Source: CAVYXZ01 sp965223835
GTDB taxonomy: Bacteria; Chloroflexota; Anaerolineae; Aggregatilineales; Phototrophicaceae
Assembly: GCA_965223835.1 (NCBI GenBank)
Contig: CBDCXQ010000001.1
Coordinates: 5,890,001 to 5,954,000 of the forward strand
Reading direction: 5' to 3'
DNA length: 64,000 bases
Under the pieces are notes generated by a model, which was not told the DNA's origin, made no database searches, and saw nothing but the letters and a program-made list of their open reading frames with translations. Every line of letters starts with the position of its first letter. Positions within the stretch are counted from its first letter, which is position 1. This document shows, piece by piece, positions 26,586 to 34,765 of the stretch. The position numbers were made by a program, and so were the translations under genes.

Positions 26586-26597
26586 TGAACATGTTCA
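26586..26597. promoter_or_regulatory. TetR operator candidate, site 2
   Basis: TGAACATGTTCA is a perfect 12-bp palindrome, 37 bp before the membrane-protein start at 26634 and the same element as at 25870. Confidence 0.6.
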
Positions 26598-26633
26598 ATA
26601 ATACTCGAGAACACGTAGAAAAGGACAACGACA

Positions 26634-27101
26634 ATGATTGGCAAAGTGGTTGCGTACTTTGGTATTCGCGGGTTTGTGTTGGGGTGCGTTCTGGGTGCCG
26701 TGTATGGGACAATATTAGTGATTTTACTGGGCACAATATATGGCGCACTGACTGGCGCAGTTTTAGGGTTGATCGTGGGTATCATTGGCGGTCTTATCAT
26801 TGGTAGCATAACATGTCGCTGGTTTTTTCCAGCCGCCAATGCCCAGAAATATCGCCGGACGGTGCGCGTCGCGGGTTTTGTGATCGCCCTGGTAGGAACA
26901 GGTGTGGGGTTAGGCCTGTTTTTCGGGTTGGATAGTCGCAACTGGATGTCTGGCGAAATTTTGGGTTTTGTGTATATTCCGGCTATTATCGCCGCCATCA
27001 CTGGCATTTTTGTAAGTGATCGTTTTGCCGCTCAATATCTGGCGAATGTGGAGGAACTCATTGGAATTGATAATCCGCGCAGAAAGCTCATCCGACATTG
27101 A
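26634..27101 (+). CDS. Small glycine-zipper-rich membrane protein of unknown function
   Basis: 155 residues with about four hydrophobic helices rich in Gly (VYGTILVILLGTIYGALTGAVLGLIVGIIGGLIIGS). This composition allows tight helix packing, as in glycine-zipper membrane proteins. No enzymatic motif is present. It is the first gene after the second TetR palindrome and overlaps the GNAT gene by 41 bp. It may be the regulated target, for example an efflux or stress membrane protein, but this is only an inference. Confidence 0.65.
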   Translation: MIGKVVAYFGIRGFVLGCVLGAVYGTILVILLGTIYGALTGAVLGLIVGIIGGLIIGSITCRWFFPAANAQKYRRTVRVAGFVIALVGTGVGLGLFFGLDSRNWMSGEILGFVYIPAIIAAITGIFVSDRFAAQYLANVEELIGIDNPRRKLIRH

Positions 27102-27570
27102 CGCGGTACGGGCGGTTGAAACGGCGGCGTTTAGTCGTAGCGATGAAGCTAATCTGGTGGACCAGATACGGGAAAATGGTGGTGTTACCCTGTCTTTAGT
27201 GGCGGAACAGGCCGGCGAGATCGTCGGCCATAGCCTGTTCTCACTGGTAACAGTCGGCAGTGCGACGGCTGTTGGCCTGGGGCCGGTTGCCGTCATGCCA
27301 GATCTGCAAAAGCAAGGCATTGGCACGGCACTGATTCGAGACGGACTGGAACGCTGCCGGGCAATGGGTCATGAGTTAGTGTTCCTCGTCGGGCATCCGA
27401 GCTATTATCCTCGTTTCGGCTTTCAACCAGCGTTGCCTTTAGGATTCGATTGCGATTATGTAACAGATAAAAACGATCATGCCCATTTTATGGTGATCGA
27501 ACTTGTCCCCGGCGCGCTGGCTGACTATGTGGGGTATGTGCGTTATCGACCTGAATTTGACGGCGTTTAA
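27061..27570 (+). CDS. GNAT N-acetyltransferase (YhbS-like)
   Basis: 169 residues from a TTG start at 27061, chosen because GGAGGAAC lies at the right distance and the protein then begins MELIIRAESSSDIDAVR, the usual opening of the family. The acetyl-CoA site is GLGPVAVMPDLQKQGIGTALIRDGL (Q-x-x-G-I-G-T). The following GHELVFLVGHPSYYPRFGFQPA is diagnostic of the YhbS branch. The substrate is unknown. Its start lies inside the membrane-protein gene, implying translational coupling. Confidence 0.85.
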   Translation: MELIIRAESSSDIDAVRAVETAAFSRSDEANLVDQIRENGGVTLSLVAEQAGEIVGHSLFSLVTVGSATAVGLGPVAVMPDLQKQGIGTALIRDGLERCRAMGHELVFLVGHPSYYPRFGFQPALPLGFDCDYVTDKNDHAHFMVIELVPGALADYVGYVRYRPEFDGV

Positions 27571-27595
27571 CAGCTGCACACGCAACATAAAACAA

Positions 27596-27636
27596 GGGCA
27601 TCATGTTCGGCGAAAGTCACCAGTAACATGATGCCC
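27596..27636. terminator. Strong hairpin between convergent genes
   Basis: A perfect 12-bp inverted repeat, GGGCATCATGTT/AACATGATGCCC, with a 17-nt loop, placed between the GNAT gene and the convergent secreted-protein gene. A U-tract is weak, so it could be a bidirectional terminator or an RNA-stabilising stem. Confidence 0.5.
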
Positions 27637-27670
27637 GGTTTAGATCATGAAGCGGATTCACAGGTCGTGC

Positions 27671-28198
27671 TTATTGATCGAGGAAGTTAAACGCTTCCCA
27701 TTGGAAAGTGTAGAGTTTACCTTCACGATCAGGGGCTTCAACCCAGAACCAGCCCGAATCGGAATAATGCAGGCTGACTGCACCATTGGTTGCCAGGCAG
27801 CAATCACTGCCCTGGGCCGCGACGGTTGCGGCGATTTCCTCGGTGCTGACATGGAAGGCATTGTTGATGAAGCCTGTGTTCAGGTCGATCATGTTGACAT
27901 CGATCCCGGTAATCACATCTTCATAGGCCAGGCCACCATTCTCACCCCACAGTTGGTTGCCATTATCATCCAGAACCGGCTTTAGATCCCAGGTGTAGTA
28001 GACGACAACCGGTGCTGCCAGGTCAGTGTTATTGACGCGACAGTCGGTAAAAATGGAGACCGGTATACCGCTGTCATCATCCTCGACGGTATGGATATCA
28101 TTATGGCAATCCATGTGATCGGGCTGTTGTGCCAGCATCACACTGCCGCCAACCAGTAATGCCAGAATAAACAACATGCTTAAGGAAAACCTCAACAT
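27671..28198 (-). CDS. Unrecognised secreted protein
   Basis: 175 residues from the ATG at 28198, with GAGGAGG upstream. A clear signal peptide (MLRFSLSMLFILALLVGGSVMLAQQ) is followed by an acidic beta-rich domain. It contains CHNDIHTVEDDD, a CRVNNTDLAAPVVVYYTWD segment, GSDCCLATNGAVSLHYSDSGWFW and a C-terminal strand. Five Cys suggest disulfides. No family is recognised. Likely extracellular. Confidence 0.65.
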   Translation of the reverse strand: MLRFSLSMLFILALLVGGSVMLAQQPDHMDCHNDIHTVEDDDSGIPVSIFTDCRVNNTDLAAPVVVYYTWDLKPVLDDNGNQLWGENGGLAYEDVITGIDVNMIDLNTGFINNAFHVSTEEIAATVAAQGSDCCLATNGAVSLHYSDSGWFWVEAPDREGKLYTFQWEAFNFLDQ

Positions 28199-28274
28199 GA
28201 CATTCCTCCTCAAGATACGAAAATTGCGGCTATAATAGAAAAATCAATCGACTGGCATAGTTAGATTGATTATT

Positions 28275-28304
28275 GCGGGCAGATGTTTGCACACATCTGC
28301 TCGC
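28275..28304. other. Hairpin between FKBP and the secreted-protein gene
   Basis: GCAGATGT/ACATCTGC with a 6-nt loop, extended by GCG/CGC past one mismatch (11 bp). There is no U-tract on either strand. It could be an attenuator or mRNA end. The remaining intergenic DNA (28199-28464) shows nothing else. Confidence 0.35.
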
Positions 28305-28464
28305 GACCTCCACTTATAGCTTTCTATATTGTAATACAGACGCAAAAAACGATTTACTGTGGAGTGTCATATTCGCCAGTGACATTTGTCAATAGGCGCG
28401 AAGCAGATAAAGCGTTAGGGCACATCGCACTGGATGTACCCTAAATGCAATCACCAGAATGGGG

Positions 28465-28854
28465 TTACTCAATCCCCAGCAGTTCCACTTTGAAGATCAG
28501 CGTGGCAAAAGGCGGGATCAAGCCACCAGCACCATTGGCACCGTAGGCCAGATCATGGGGGATATAAAATTCATAGGTCGCGCCGGTTGCCATCAACTGC
28601 ACGCCTTCGGTCCATCCCGCGATTACGCCATTGAGCGGGAATGAAATCGGCTGACCACGATCATACGAACTATCAAATCTCGTGCCGTCAATGAGCGTAC
28701 CCTCGTAATGTACTTTGACGGTGTCAGTATGTTTAGGTTTAGGGCCGATGCCGTCGCTCAAGATTTTGTACTGTAAGCCACTGCCTCGCTGAATGACGCC
28801 ATCTTTTTTGGCGTTGTCTTCCAGAAATGCTTTGCCATCTTCCAGGTGTCCCAT
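28465..28854 (-). CDS. FKBP-type peptidyl-prolyl cis-trans isomerase
   Basis: 129 residues from the ATG at 28854 (MGHLEDG), with AAGGG about 7 nt upstream; an ATG 16 codons earlier lacks an RBS. The FKBP domain is complete: VKVHYEGTLIDGTRFDSSYDRGQPISFPLNGVIAGWTEGVQLM, YEFYIPHDLAYG and a final ATLIFKVELLGIE. The preceding segment FLEDNAKKDGVIQRGSGLQYKIL is that of Mip/FkpA-type proteins, but no dimerisation domain or signal peptide is present, so a small cytoplasmic foldase is likely. Confidence 0.92.
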   Translation of the reverse strand: MGHLEDGKAFLEDNAKKDGVIQRGSGLQYKILSDGIGPKPKHTDTVKVHYEGTLIDGTRFDSSYDRGQPISFPLNGVIAGWTEGVQLMATGATYEFYIPHDLAYGANGAGGLIPPFATLIFKVELLGIE

Positions 28855-29028
28855 TCGTTTCCCTTCGCTGTAATATGATTGAAGCAAATAATCGGGCTGC
28901 ATTGTGCCGCAATTTTCTCTATCCAGCGAGGCTCAAATGATAATCAATGTGGTTAGCGGTGGACCTTGCGCCGACGCCTGAGAGCATATAGGGTGAATGC
29001 CAGTGCTGGCAACATGTGAGGCGTACCA

Positions 29029-30375
29029 TTGTCTGATCTATTCACCAAAACAGCGCACTATGCCTGTGAGTATCTCGACAGCCTGGATGATCGTTACGTA
29101 TTTCCACCACCTACAGCTCTGGCAGCGCTGGCTCGATTTGAAGAACCTTTTCCCACAGAACCGACGGATCCGGCGGCGGTGATTGATCTGCTCCACGCAC
29201 TTGGTACACCGGCGGCGGTGGCTAACGCCGGTGGGCGTTATTATGGTTTCGTGAATGGCGGCACGTTACCCGTCACTGTCGCGGCCAATTGGCTGGCAAC
29301 GGCCTGGGATCAGAATGGGGGGCCGGGAGCCTGTTCACCGATCGGCGTTCAACTGGAGACGATTGCCCTCGGCTGGTTACTGGATGCACTCGGCTTGCCC
29401 GGAACCACCGGTGGTGGCTTCGTAACCGGCGCGACGATGGCGAGTTTTACGGGATTGGCCGCTGCCCGCCATGTACTCTTGCAGCAAGTCGGTTGGGATG
29501 TGGAAGCGCAGGGCCTGTTTGGCGCACCACCGATTTCGGTCATCGTCGGCGATGAAGTGCATGTCAGCCTGCTTAAAGCGCTGAGCTTGGTGGGCCTGGG
29601 CCGTGACCGGGTAGTGCGGGTTCCAGTGGACGGTCAGGGGCGGATGCAAGCGGGTTCATTGCCGACCATCAGCGGACCAACGATTGTCTGTTTGCAGGCG
29701 GGCAATGTCAACACCGGCGCGTTTGACCCTGCAGATGCAATTATTCCAGTGGCCCATGACGCTGGTGCCTGGGTGCATGTTGATGGTGCGTTCGGGCTGT
29801 GGGCCGCGGCGGCGCCCAACCGCGCTCATCTGATGAACGGGTACAACGCAGCGGATTCATGGGCGACGGATGCCCACAAGTGGTTGAATGTGCCCTACGA
29901 CAGCGGCCTTGTCTTCTGTCGTGATGCAGCGCATCTGCACGCGGCGATGAGCGCGACCGCGGCATATCTCGTCCCCGGTGGGCAGCGTGAACCGATGCAC
30001 TACACGCCCGAAATGTCGCGCCGGGCACGGGGTATTGACATCTGGGCGGCCCTAAAATCACTGGGACGTTCCGGCTTAGCGGACATGATCGAACGCAACT
30101 GCCAGCAGGCAACCCTGTTTGCTGCGGGATTGCGGTCAGCGGGCTATTCAATCTTAAATGAAGTGGTCCTCAATCAGGTGCTGGTATCATTTGGCGATGC
30201 CGCGAAAACGCAACGGGTCATTCAAGCGCTGCAAGCCGATGGAACGCTGTGGTGTGGCGGTACTGTCTGGCAGGGTCACACGGCGATGCGCATCAGCGTA
30301 TCATCGTGGGCGACTACCGGCGATGATGTTGAACGGTGTCTGGATACTATCATTCGGATCGCCGCCGACGCCTGA
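29029..30375 (+). CDS. PLP-dependent decarboxylase (group II aromatic-amino-acid/glutamate decarboxylase family)
   Basis: 448 residues starting with TTG at 29029 (GAGG 8 nt upstream). The fold-type I family features are clear: GGRYYGFVNGGTLP, TGGGFVTGATMASFTGLAAARH, GDEVHVSLLKAL (His stacking on PLP), WVHVDGAFGLWAA (Asp contacting PLP nitrogen) and the PLP lysine in SWATDAHKWLN. It would decarboxylate an L-amino acid to an amine, or act as a related lyase. The substrate is undetermined. It is monocistronic. Confidence 0.85.
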   Translation: MSDLFTKTAHYACEYLDSLDDRYVFPPPTALAALARFEEPFPTEPTDPAAVIDLLHALGTPAAVANAGGRYYGFVNGGTLPVTVAANWLATAWDQNGGPGACSPIGVQLETIALGWLLDALGLPGTTGGGFVTGATMASFTGLAAARHVLLQQVGWDVEAQGLFGAPPISVIVGDEVHVSLLKALSLVGLGRDRVVRVPVDGQGRMQAGSLPTISGPTIVCLQAGNVNTGAFDPADAIIPVAHDAGAWVHVDGAFGLWAAAAPNRAHLMNGYNAADSWATDAHKWLNVPYDSGLVFCRDAAHLHAAMSATAAYLVPGGQREPMHYTPEMSRRARGIDIWAALKSLGRSGLADMIERNCQQATLFAAGLRSAGYSILNEVVLNQVLVSFGDAAKTQRVIQALQADGTLWCGGTVWQGHTAMRISVSSWATTGDDVERCLDTIIRIAADA

Positions 30376-30390
30376 GTTTTTCATTTGAAA

Positions 30391-31467
30391 TTACGGCTGG
30401 GTCAATGTCACCATCAGCGGCAGATGATCCGATTGCAAATTGGGTCCAATGTGCGACGTGACCGCCTGTAGATCGGGACTGTGCCAGACGTAATCAATGC
30501 GCAGAAGGGGCGGAATAAACGCGGGCACGCCTTCCTCACCGATGTCAGCAGGCCACGTTCCACCCCAACCGACATTGGTTTCCCGGTAAGCATCCTGCAT
30601 TACTGTCGCCATCTCCGCATAGATGAGCGCATTGTCACTGGTATTAAAATCGCCGGCGACGATGTACGGCAGGCCTTCTTGCTGAATAATCCGCAACAGC
30701 GTGCGAATATTTTGATTGCGGTAGGTCTCATCATAGCGCTGCGCCAGATTGAGCAGCCCGTTGTTCGTTGGCAGTATCAGGCGGCGCTGCTCATGCACCG
30801 GCATGGGCATGTGGATGTTATAGACCGCCAGCGATTTGTCATCAATGTTCAACACATGCCGATTGACAACCCACGAACCCAAACTAATCAAGCCGCTCTC
30901 AGTGACAACATAACGTGACAGCAATGCACTGTTACTACCGGACAAAAATTTGGTGTGCGGATATAAGTCGCTCAGGCGCTCAAATATCGTTTCACTGTAT
31001 GTCGGTCCCAGTTCTTGCAACAATACGATGTCGGCATCCGTTTGTTCCAGCCACACCGCGATGCGTTCCAGATCTGGATTGACGGGCAGCACATTGAATG
31101 TGACCAGTTTAAGTGTGGATGCATCCGCCGCGATCACCGGACGCGGCAGCCAGCGCGGCCCGTAGAGCAATAAACCGATCAGCAACAGCGGCAGCAGGCG
31201 CACTGCCCATCGCCGAGCGCCAAACAACCAGCATAGCAAGATCACAAACGGCAACGGCAGAAAATAAAACGGTGCGAAAATGTGCAGAAAGGCCAGCCAC
31301 CACAGCGAATCACTCAGCGTGAAACGCAGCCCCAGATAGGCCAGTAACCCCAGCGCGTACACTGCAATGGCAAACAAGAACAAACGCCGTCCGAAACGGA
31401 GCAGCAGTGGTGATGATGTTGTGGTCGTTGGGTTAATGACCGTATAGGGCAATGAGTCAGCGTTCAC
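30391..31467 (-). CDS. Membrane-anchored endonuclease/exonuclease/phosphatase (EEP) family protein
   Basis: 358 residues from a GTG that overlaps the upstream stop (GTGA). Three N-terminal transmembrane helices are followed by an EEP domain with LVTFNVLPVN, IVLLQELGP (metal Glu), IVAGDFNTSDN and LQSDHLPLMVTL (catalytic Asp-His). The architecture equals the vancomycin-resistance-associated VanTm5/YafD-like proteins, probably a phosphodiesterase or phosphatase facing outside. It is translationally coupled to the GT39-like gene, suggesting a role in surface-glycan or lipid metabolism. Confidence 0.82.
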   Translation of the reverse strand: MNADSLPYTVINPTTTTSSPLLLRFGRRLFLFAIAVYALGLLAYLGLRFTLSDSLWWLAFLHIFAPFYFLPLPFVILLCWLFGARRWAVRLLPLLLIGLLLYGPRWLPRPVIAADASTLKLVTFNVLPVNPDLERIAVWLEQTDADIVLLQELGPTYSETIFERLSDLYPHTKFLSGSNSALLSRYVVTESGLISLGSWVVNRHVLNIDDKSLAVYNIHMPMPVHEQRRLILPTNNGLLNLAQRYDETYRNQNIRTLLRIIQQEGLPYIVAGDFNTSDNALIYAEMATVMQDAYRETNVGWGGTWPADIGEEGVPAFIPPLLRIDYVWHSPDLQAVTSHIGPNLQSDHLPLMVTLTQP

Positions 31468-33326
31468 GGTTGATCCTGATCGATAATGCGAGTAAAGGTT
31501 CCCAATAAATGGCTGTCGCCAGCTGGACCGTCCAGGCGTTCGCCAGTCGCCCAATTGTAAACGCTAAGCGTTAAACGATAATCGCCCGCTGGTAATTCGG
31601 TCAGCGGCACCTGCGCCATTTGACAGCTATAGTCGGCATTGGGCAACCCACCATCATACTGAGCGACGATCATATCGGCTTCATCCCAGACATGGAGCGC
31701 CGCCGAATAAGTGTTTCGGGGCACGGACTCCGGTAAATTCCAGGCCATGATGAGATCAAGTTCAGCCGTAGCGGTGCTAACTGGTAAGGAGTCCATATAG
31801 CTAAGTTGGACATCGCCAAACGTCATCTGCGGCGGCGCTGTGGGGACACCACAACAGGCGAGCCGTTGGGCATAGAGGTCAAGGGTGAGGTCTGTAAAAG
31901 CGAGTTCACGTCGACACTGGACAAATTCCGCATTCAAGATTTGCTCTAGCGCCGCTTGACGATAATCCGGCGGCATATTGCGTTCAACACCCAGCCAGAC
32001 ACGCAGACGATCTGCCATGAAACGTCGGGCCTGTTCCGGGTATTCATCGACATCACCCGGCAGTTGATCGGCCATTGTGTAGCGCACCGGGGCTGGATCG
32101 ACATAATACTCAAATGCCCCCGCTACCGCCCAGGCTTCAACCGGTGCGGCGAAGATCACTGCATCGTCGGGGTGGCTCTGTGCATTGATAACCTCGCCTA
32201 ATGTATGCATGGGGAGATGGAGGCGGAAAAACTTCAAATGAACTTCGCGAAAAACATAATCGTTTAAGTCAGGTGTGACACTTCCCCAGATGCCTGTCAT
32301 CGTCCAGACAACCAGAATCAGTGCAAACACCGCCATCCGCCGCTGACGGGCAACGTAAGCCGCACCAAAGCCGGTCATGACCGCCAGCAACGGCCACAGC
32401 ATCAGGATATGCCGGATATGGCGGATCAAAGGAACGAGGTGATGCAATAGTAGCGAGAGCGCCAGTACCGTCACTGTCAAAAATGCAACATAACGTGCTC
32501 CCGGTTGCTGGCGAACAATGAGCAGCGCGAATACCGGCAGCAGTAACAAGGGCACGAGGCCGTTACTGAAGGCAATCCCCAGCATGGTAAGCACTTCACC
32601 ATCGGATAAAGCCAGTGCGCCGAGATAGTCTGGATTGGAGGTCGCTGAAGCGAGTGCCCTGACCGCCGTTACGAACCAGGGCAATGTCAAGATCGCGGCC
32701 AGCAGCATCAGGCCGGGCACACGCCACCAGGCTCGATTTTTAGGCATGAACAGCAGGTGATAAACGGCGATCATGGCGACTACCAGCACGGCGAAATACA
32801 GGGTATAGGCCAGACCAGCAACGCTGAAAAGAAACAGTGCTTGAAGCCAGCGGGATGGACGCGCCGTGATGAGACGCCAGTATGACCAGACACACATCAC
32901 AGTCAGGAGCACCAGTAGTGTATAGGTGCGCAATTCATGGGTATACCAGATAAAGACCGCCGACAGCCCCAGTGCCGTCGCCGCACCCAGACCTACCCAA
33001 TCACCGCCGACCGACTGCCCCAGGCCAAAGGTCCAGGCGACCGCCAAAAGGCCAACAAACAGCGAAAGTGAACGCACAGCGAATGGTGTCCAGCCGCTCA
33101 CCTGCCCCCACAGGTTGAGCAGCAAATAATAGGCGGGTGGGTTCCAAATATCCGTCAGGCTGTTGGTCCACACGTCTGGCAATGATAGCGGGCCATATAA
33201 ACCACCGCCCACCACGCGCAACGTGAAGATTTCGTCCCACCACAGCATATCGGCATTCAAGCCGCGCAGCCCCAGCCCGGTCGTGAGCAGAAGCAGCGGA
33301 ATCAGCCATCTGTGCGAACGTCGCAT
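31464..33326 (-). CDS. GT39/ArnT-like integral membrane glycosyltransferase
   Basis: 620 residues with about 11 helices. The first periplasmic loop holds MLWWDEIFTLRVV, the acidic catalytic motif of the protein-mannosyltransferase-like clan, and NPPAYYLLLNLW follows as in PMT_2 domains. The soluble C-terminus (~200 residues) has a beta-sandwich-like sequence with several Cys. It would move a sugar from a polyprenyl carrier to an external acceptor. Stop and start overlap with the EEP gene shows coupling. It is only distantly similar to the GT-C gene at 2653. Confidence 0.75.
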   Translation of the reverse strand: MRRSHRWLIPLLLLTTGLGLRGLNADMLWWDEIFTLRVVGGGLYGPLSLPDVWTNSLTDIWNPPAYYLLLNLWGQVSGWTPFAVRSLSLFVGLLAVAWTFGLGQSVGGDWVGLGAATALGLSAVFIWYTHELRTYTLLVLLTVMCVWSYWRLITARPSRWLQALFLFSVAGLAYTLYFAVLVVAMIAVYHLLFMPKNRAWWRVPGLMLLAAILTLPWFVTAVRALASATSNPDYLGALALSDGEVLTMLGIAFSNGLVPLLLLPVFALLIVRQQPGARYVAFLTVTVLALSLLLHHLVPLIRHIRHILMLWPLLAVMTGFGAAYVARQRRMAVFALILVVWTMTGIWGSVTPDLNDYVFREVHLKFFRLHLPMHTLGEVINAQSHPDDAVIFAAPVEAWAVAGAFEYYVDPAPVRYTMADQLPGDVDEYPEQARRFMADRLRVWLGVERNMPPDYRQAALEQILNAEFVQCRRELAFTDLTLDLYAQRLACCGVPTAPPQMTFGDVQLSYMDSLPVSTATAELDLIMAWNLPESVPRNTYSAALHVWDEADMIVAQYDGGLPNADYSCQMAQVPLTELPAGDYRLTLSVYNWATGERLDGPAGDSHLLGTFTRIIDQDQP

Positions 33327-33387
33327 AAACCCGCCTGTTACATCGACAATTCGCTCAGTGTGCCATAATTTGACTGGCTTGCAAGTG

Positions 33388-34134
33388 CTAGGGGGTGATT
33401 AGTTCGAGCAAGGCAAGGGTCGCCGCGACCGTCTGCGCTTGCTGGTCTTCGCGGGTGATGGTGGCGGGATTATCCCCGGCTTGATCGCCATACCAGCCAA
33501 ATTGGGCATGATTGCCGCCAGTAATCGGGACGAATTGCGCAGTAGCTGGCAGGAATGGACGTGAAGCTTCGACATCGGCTACCGAGGCCAACCCATCTTC
33601 GGTACCGTAAATGCTCGTCACCACGAGATCGCTGGCTGATATGTCGCTGCTGGCTTCGGGGTAAGCGGCCCACAGCACCAGCCCATCAACCAGATCAAGG
33701 TTATCATGTGCGAAGCGGGCGGCCATCGCCCCACCCAGCGAATGCCCACCAATGGCCCACTGTTCAACATCTGGATAAGCGTTAATTACGGTGCGGGCGG
33801 CCTCAATATCAAATACTGCCAGATTAAGCGGCATCGGCACCACGACGACCAGATACCCATCAGTGGCGATGTCACGCGCAAATGGCGCATACGCCTGCGG
33901 ATTGACGCGACCACCAGGATAAAAAATTAAACCGGTATTGGGTTCACTATCGGTTGGGGAAAACACCAGCCACTGCTCGGTGTTGATCTGTACTTCAGTA
34001 TCACTGGTTAATGCTTGAGTGGCAGTTGGCATGGGTTCCGGTACGATGGTGGCCCAGGCGGCGAATCCCAACGGCACGATCACCATAATCAGAACTGCCA
34101 GCAATAGCGCCAGCAAAACCCAACGTTTACGCAT
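33388..34134 (-). CDS. Alpha/beta hydrolase (secreted or membrane-anchored, dienelactone-hydrolase-like)
   Basis: 248 residues from the ATG at 34134 (MRKRWVLL), which opens into a signal anchor; the frame extends upstream without support. Nucleophile elbow GGHSLGG (S132), strand GLIFYPGGRVNPQAYAP before it, a likely acid at GTEDGLASV and a His in GGNHAQFGWYGDQ complete the triad. The family is the alpha/beta hydrolase_5 group with poorly known esterase activity. A TATQ-rich linker after the anchor suggests an extracytoplasmic enzyme. Confidence 0.85.
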   Translation of the reverse strand: MRKRWVLLALLLAVLIMVIVPLGFAAWATIVPEPMPTATQALTSDTEVQINTEQWLVFSPTDSEPNTGLIFYPGGRVNPQAYAPFARDIATDGYLVVVVPMPLNLAVFDIEAARTVINAYPDVEQWAIGGHSLGGAMAARFAHDNLDLVDGLVLWAAYPEASSDISASDLVVTSIYGTEDGLASVADVEASRPFLPATAQFVPITGGNHAQFGWYGDQAGDNPATITREDQQAQTVAATLALLELITP

Positions 34135-34213
34135 CGCATCGTACTCCCCAGATGTGTAGCCTGATTTATACAACCAAAATTTGAGCAAGCGATAAGGCTG
34201 GCATGAGCGTTCG

Positions 34214-34765
34214 TTAGGTAGACCGTGCCCTTGCCCGGAATTCATCATCCGTCAGGCCATAGATCAGTTCGTCGTGATATTGTCCGTTGCTATAAATCAT
34301 GTGGCGCAAGCGACCTTCAAGCTGAAAACCGAGGCTCTCGTGTAATTTCTGCGATGCCGCATTGAAGCTATAAACAGTGGCGATTACCTTCTGATAGCGC
34401 AATTCATCGAAGTAGTGCCGCAGCACCAGTCGGATCGCTTCCGACGCATAGCCCTGGCGCTGGTGTTCGCGCAAGATCGCAACACCATACTTGAATGTGC
34501 CGTTACGCGGATCGGCATTTTGTACGCCGATCACCCCGACCTGTTGCCCGGCAAGCGTCTCAATCACCAGATCAACGTTATCACCTTTGGGACTTTTGAC
34601 CGCCGCTTCGTCGACCCACTTTTTGACCGCCGCCCGCGACTGCGGAAACCAGATATAGTGTAAGTTGCGGGGCATCTCACTATCGTGATTCCATTCGAAA
34701 TGCACTTCCCAATCTTCCCGTTCCAGGCCGCGCAAGCGCACTTTTTTGCCTTCCCACGTATTCAT
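34214..34765 (-). CDS. GNAT N-acetyltransferase (RimJ/RimL-like)
   Basis: 183 residues. The N-terminus KKVRLRGLEREDWEVHFEWNHD and the acetyl-CoA motif ILREHQRQGYASEAIRLVLRHYF, then VYSFNAASQKLHESLGFQLEGRLR, define the RimJ/RimL/SpeG-like branch. The target may be a protein N-terminus or a small amine. The start overlaps the stop of the upstream sulfatase by 4 bp (ATGA), so the two are co-translated. Confidence 0.85.
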   Translation of the reverse strand: MNTWEGKKVRLRGLEREDWEVHFEWNHDSEMPRNLHYIWFPQSRAAVKKWVDEAAVKSPKGDNVDLVIETLAGQQVGVIGVQNADPRNGTFKYGVAILREHQRQGYASEAIRLVLRHYFDELRYQKVIATVYSFNAASQKLHESLGFQLEGRLRHMIYSNGQYHDELIYGLTDDEFRARARST

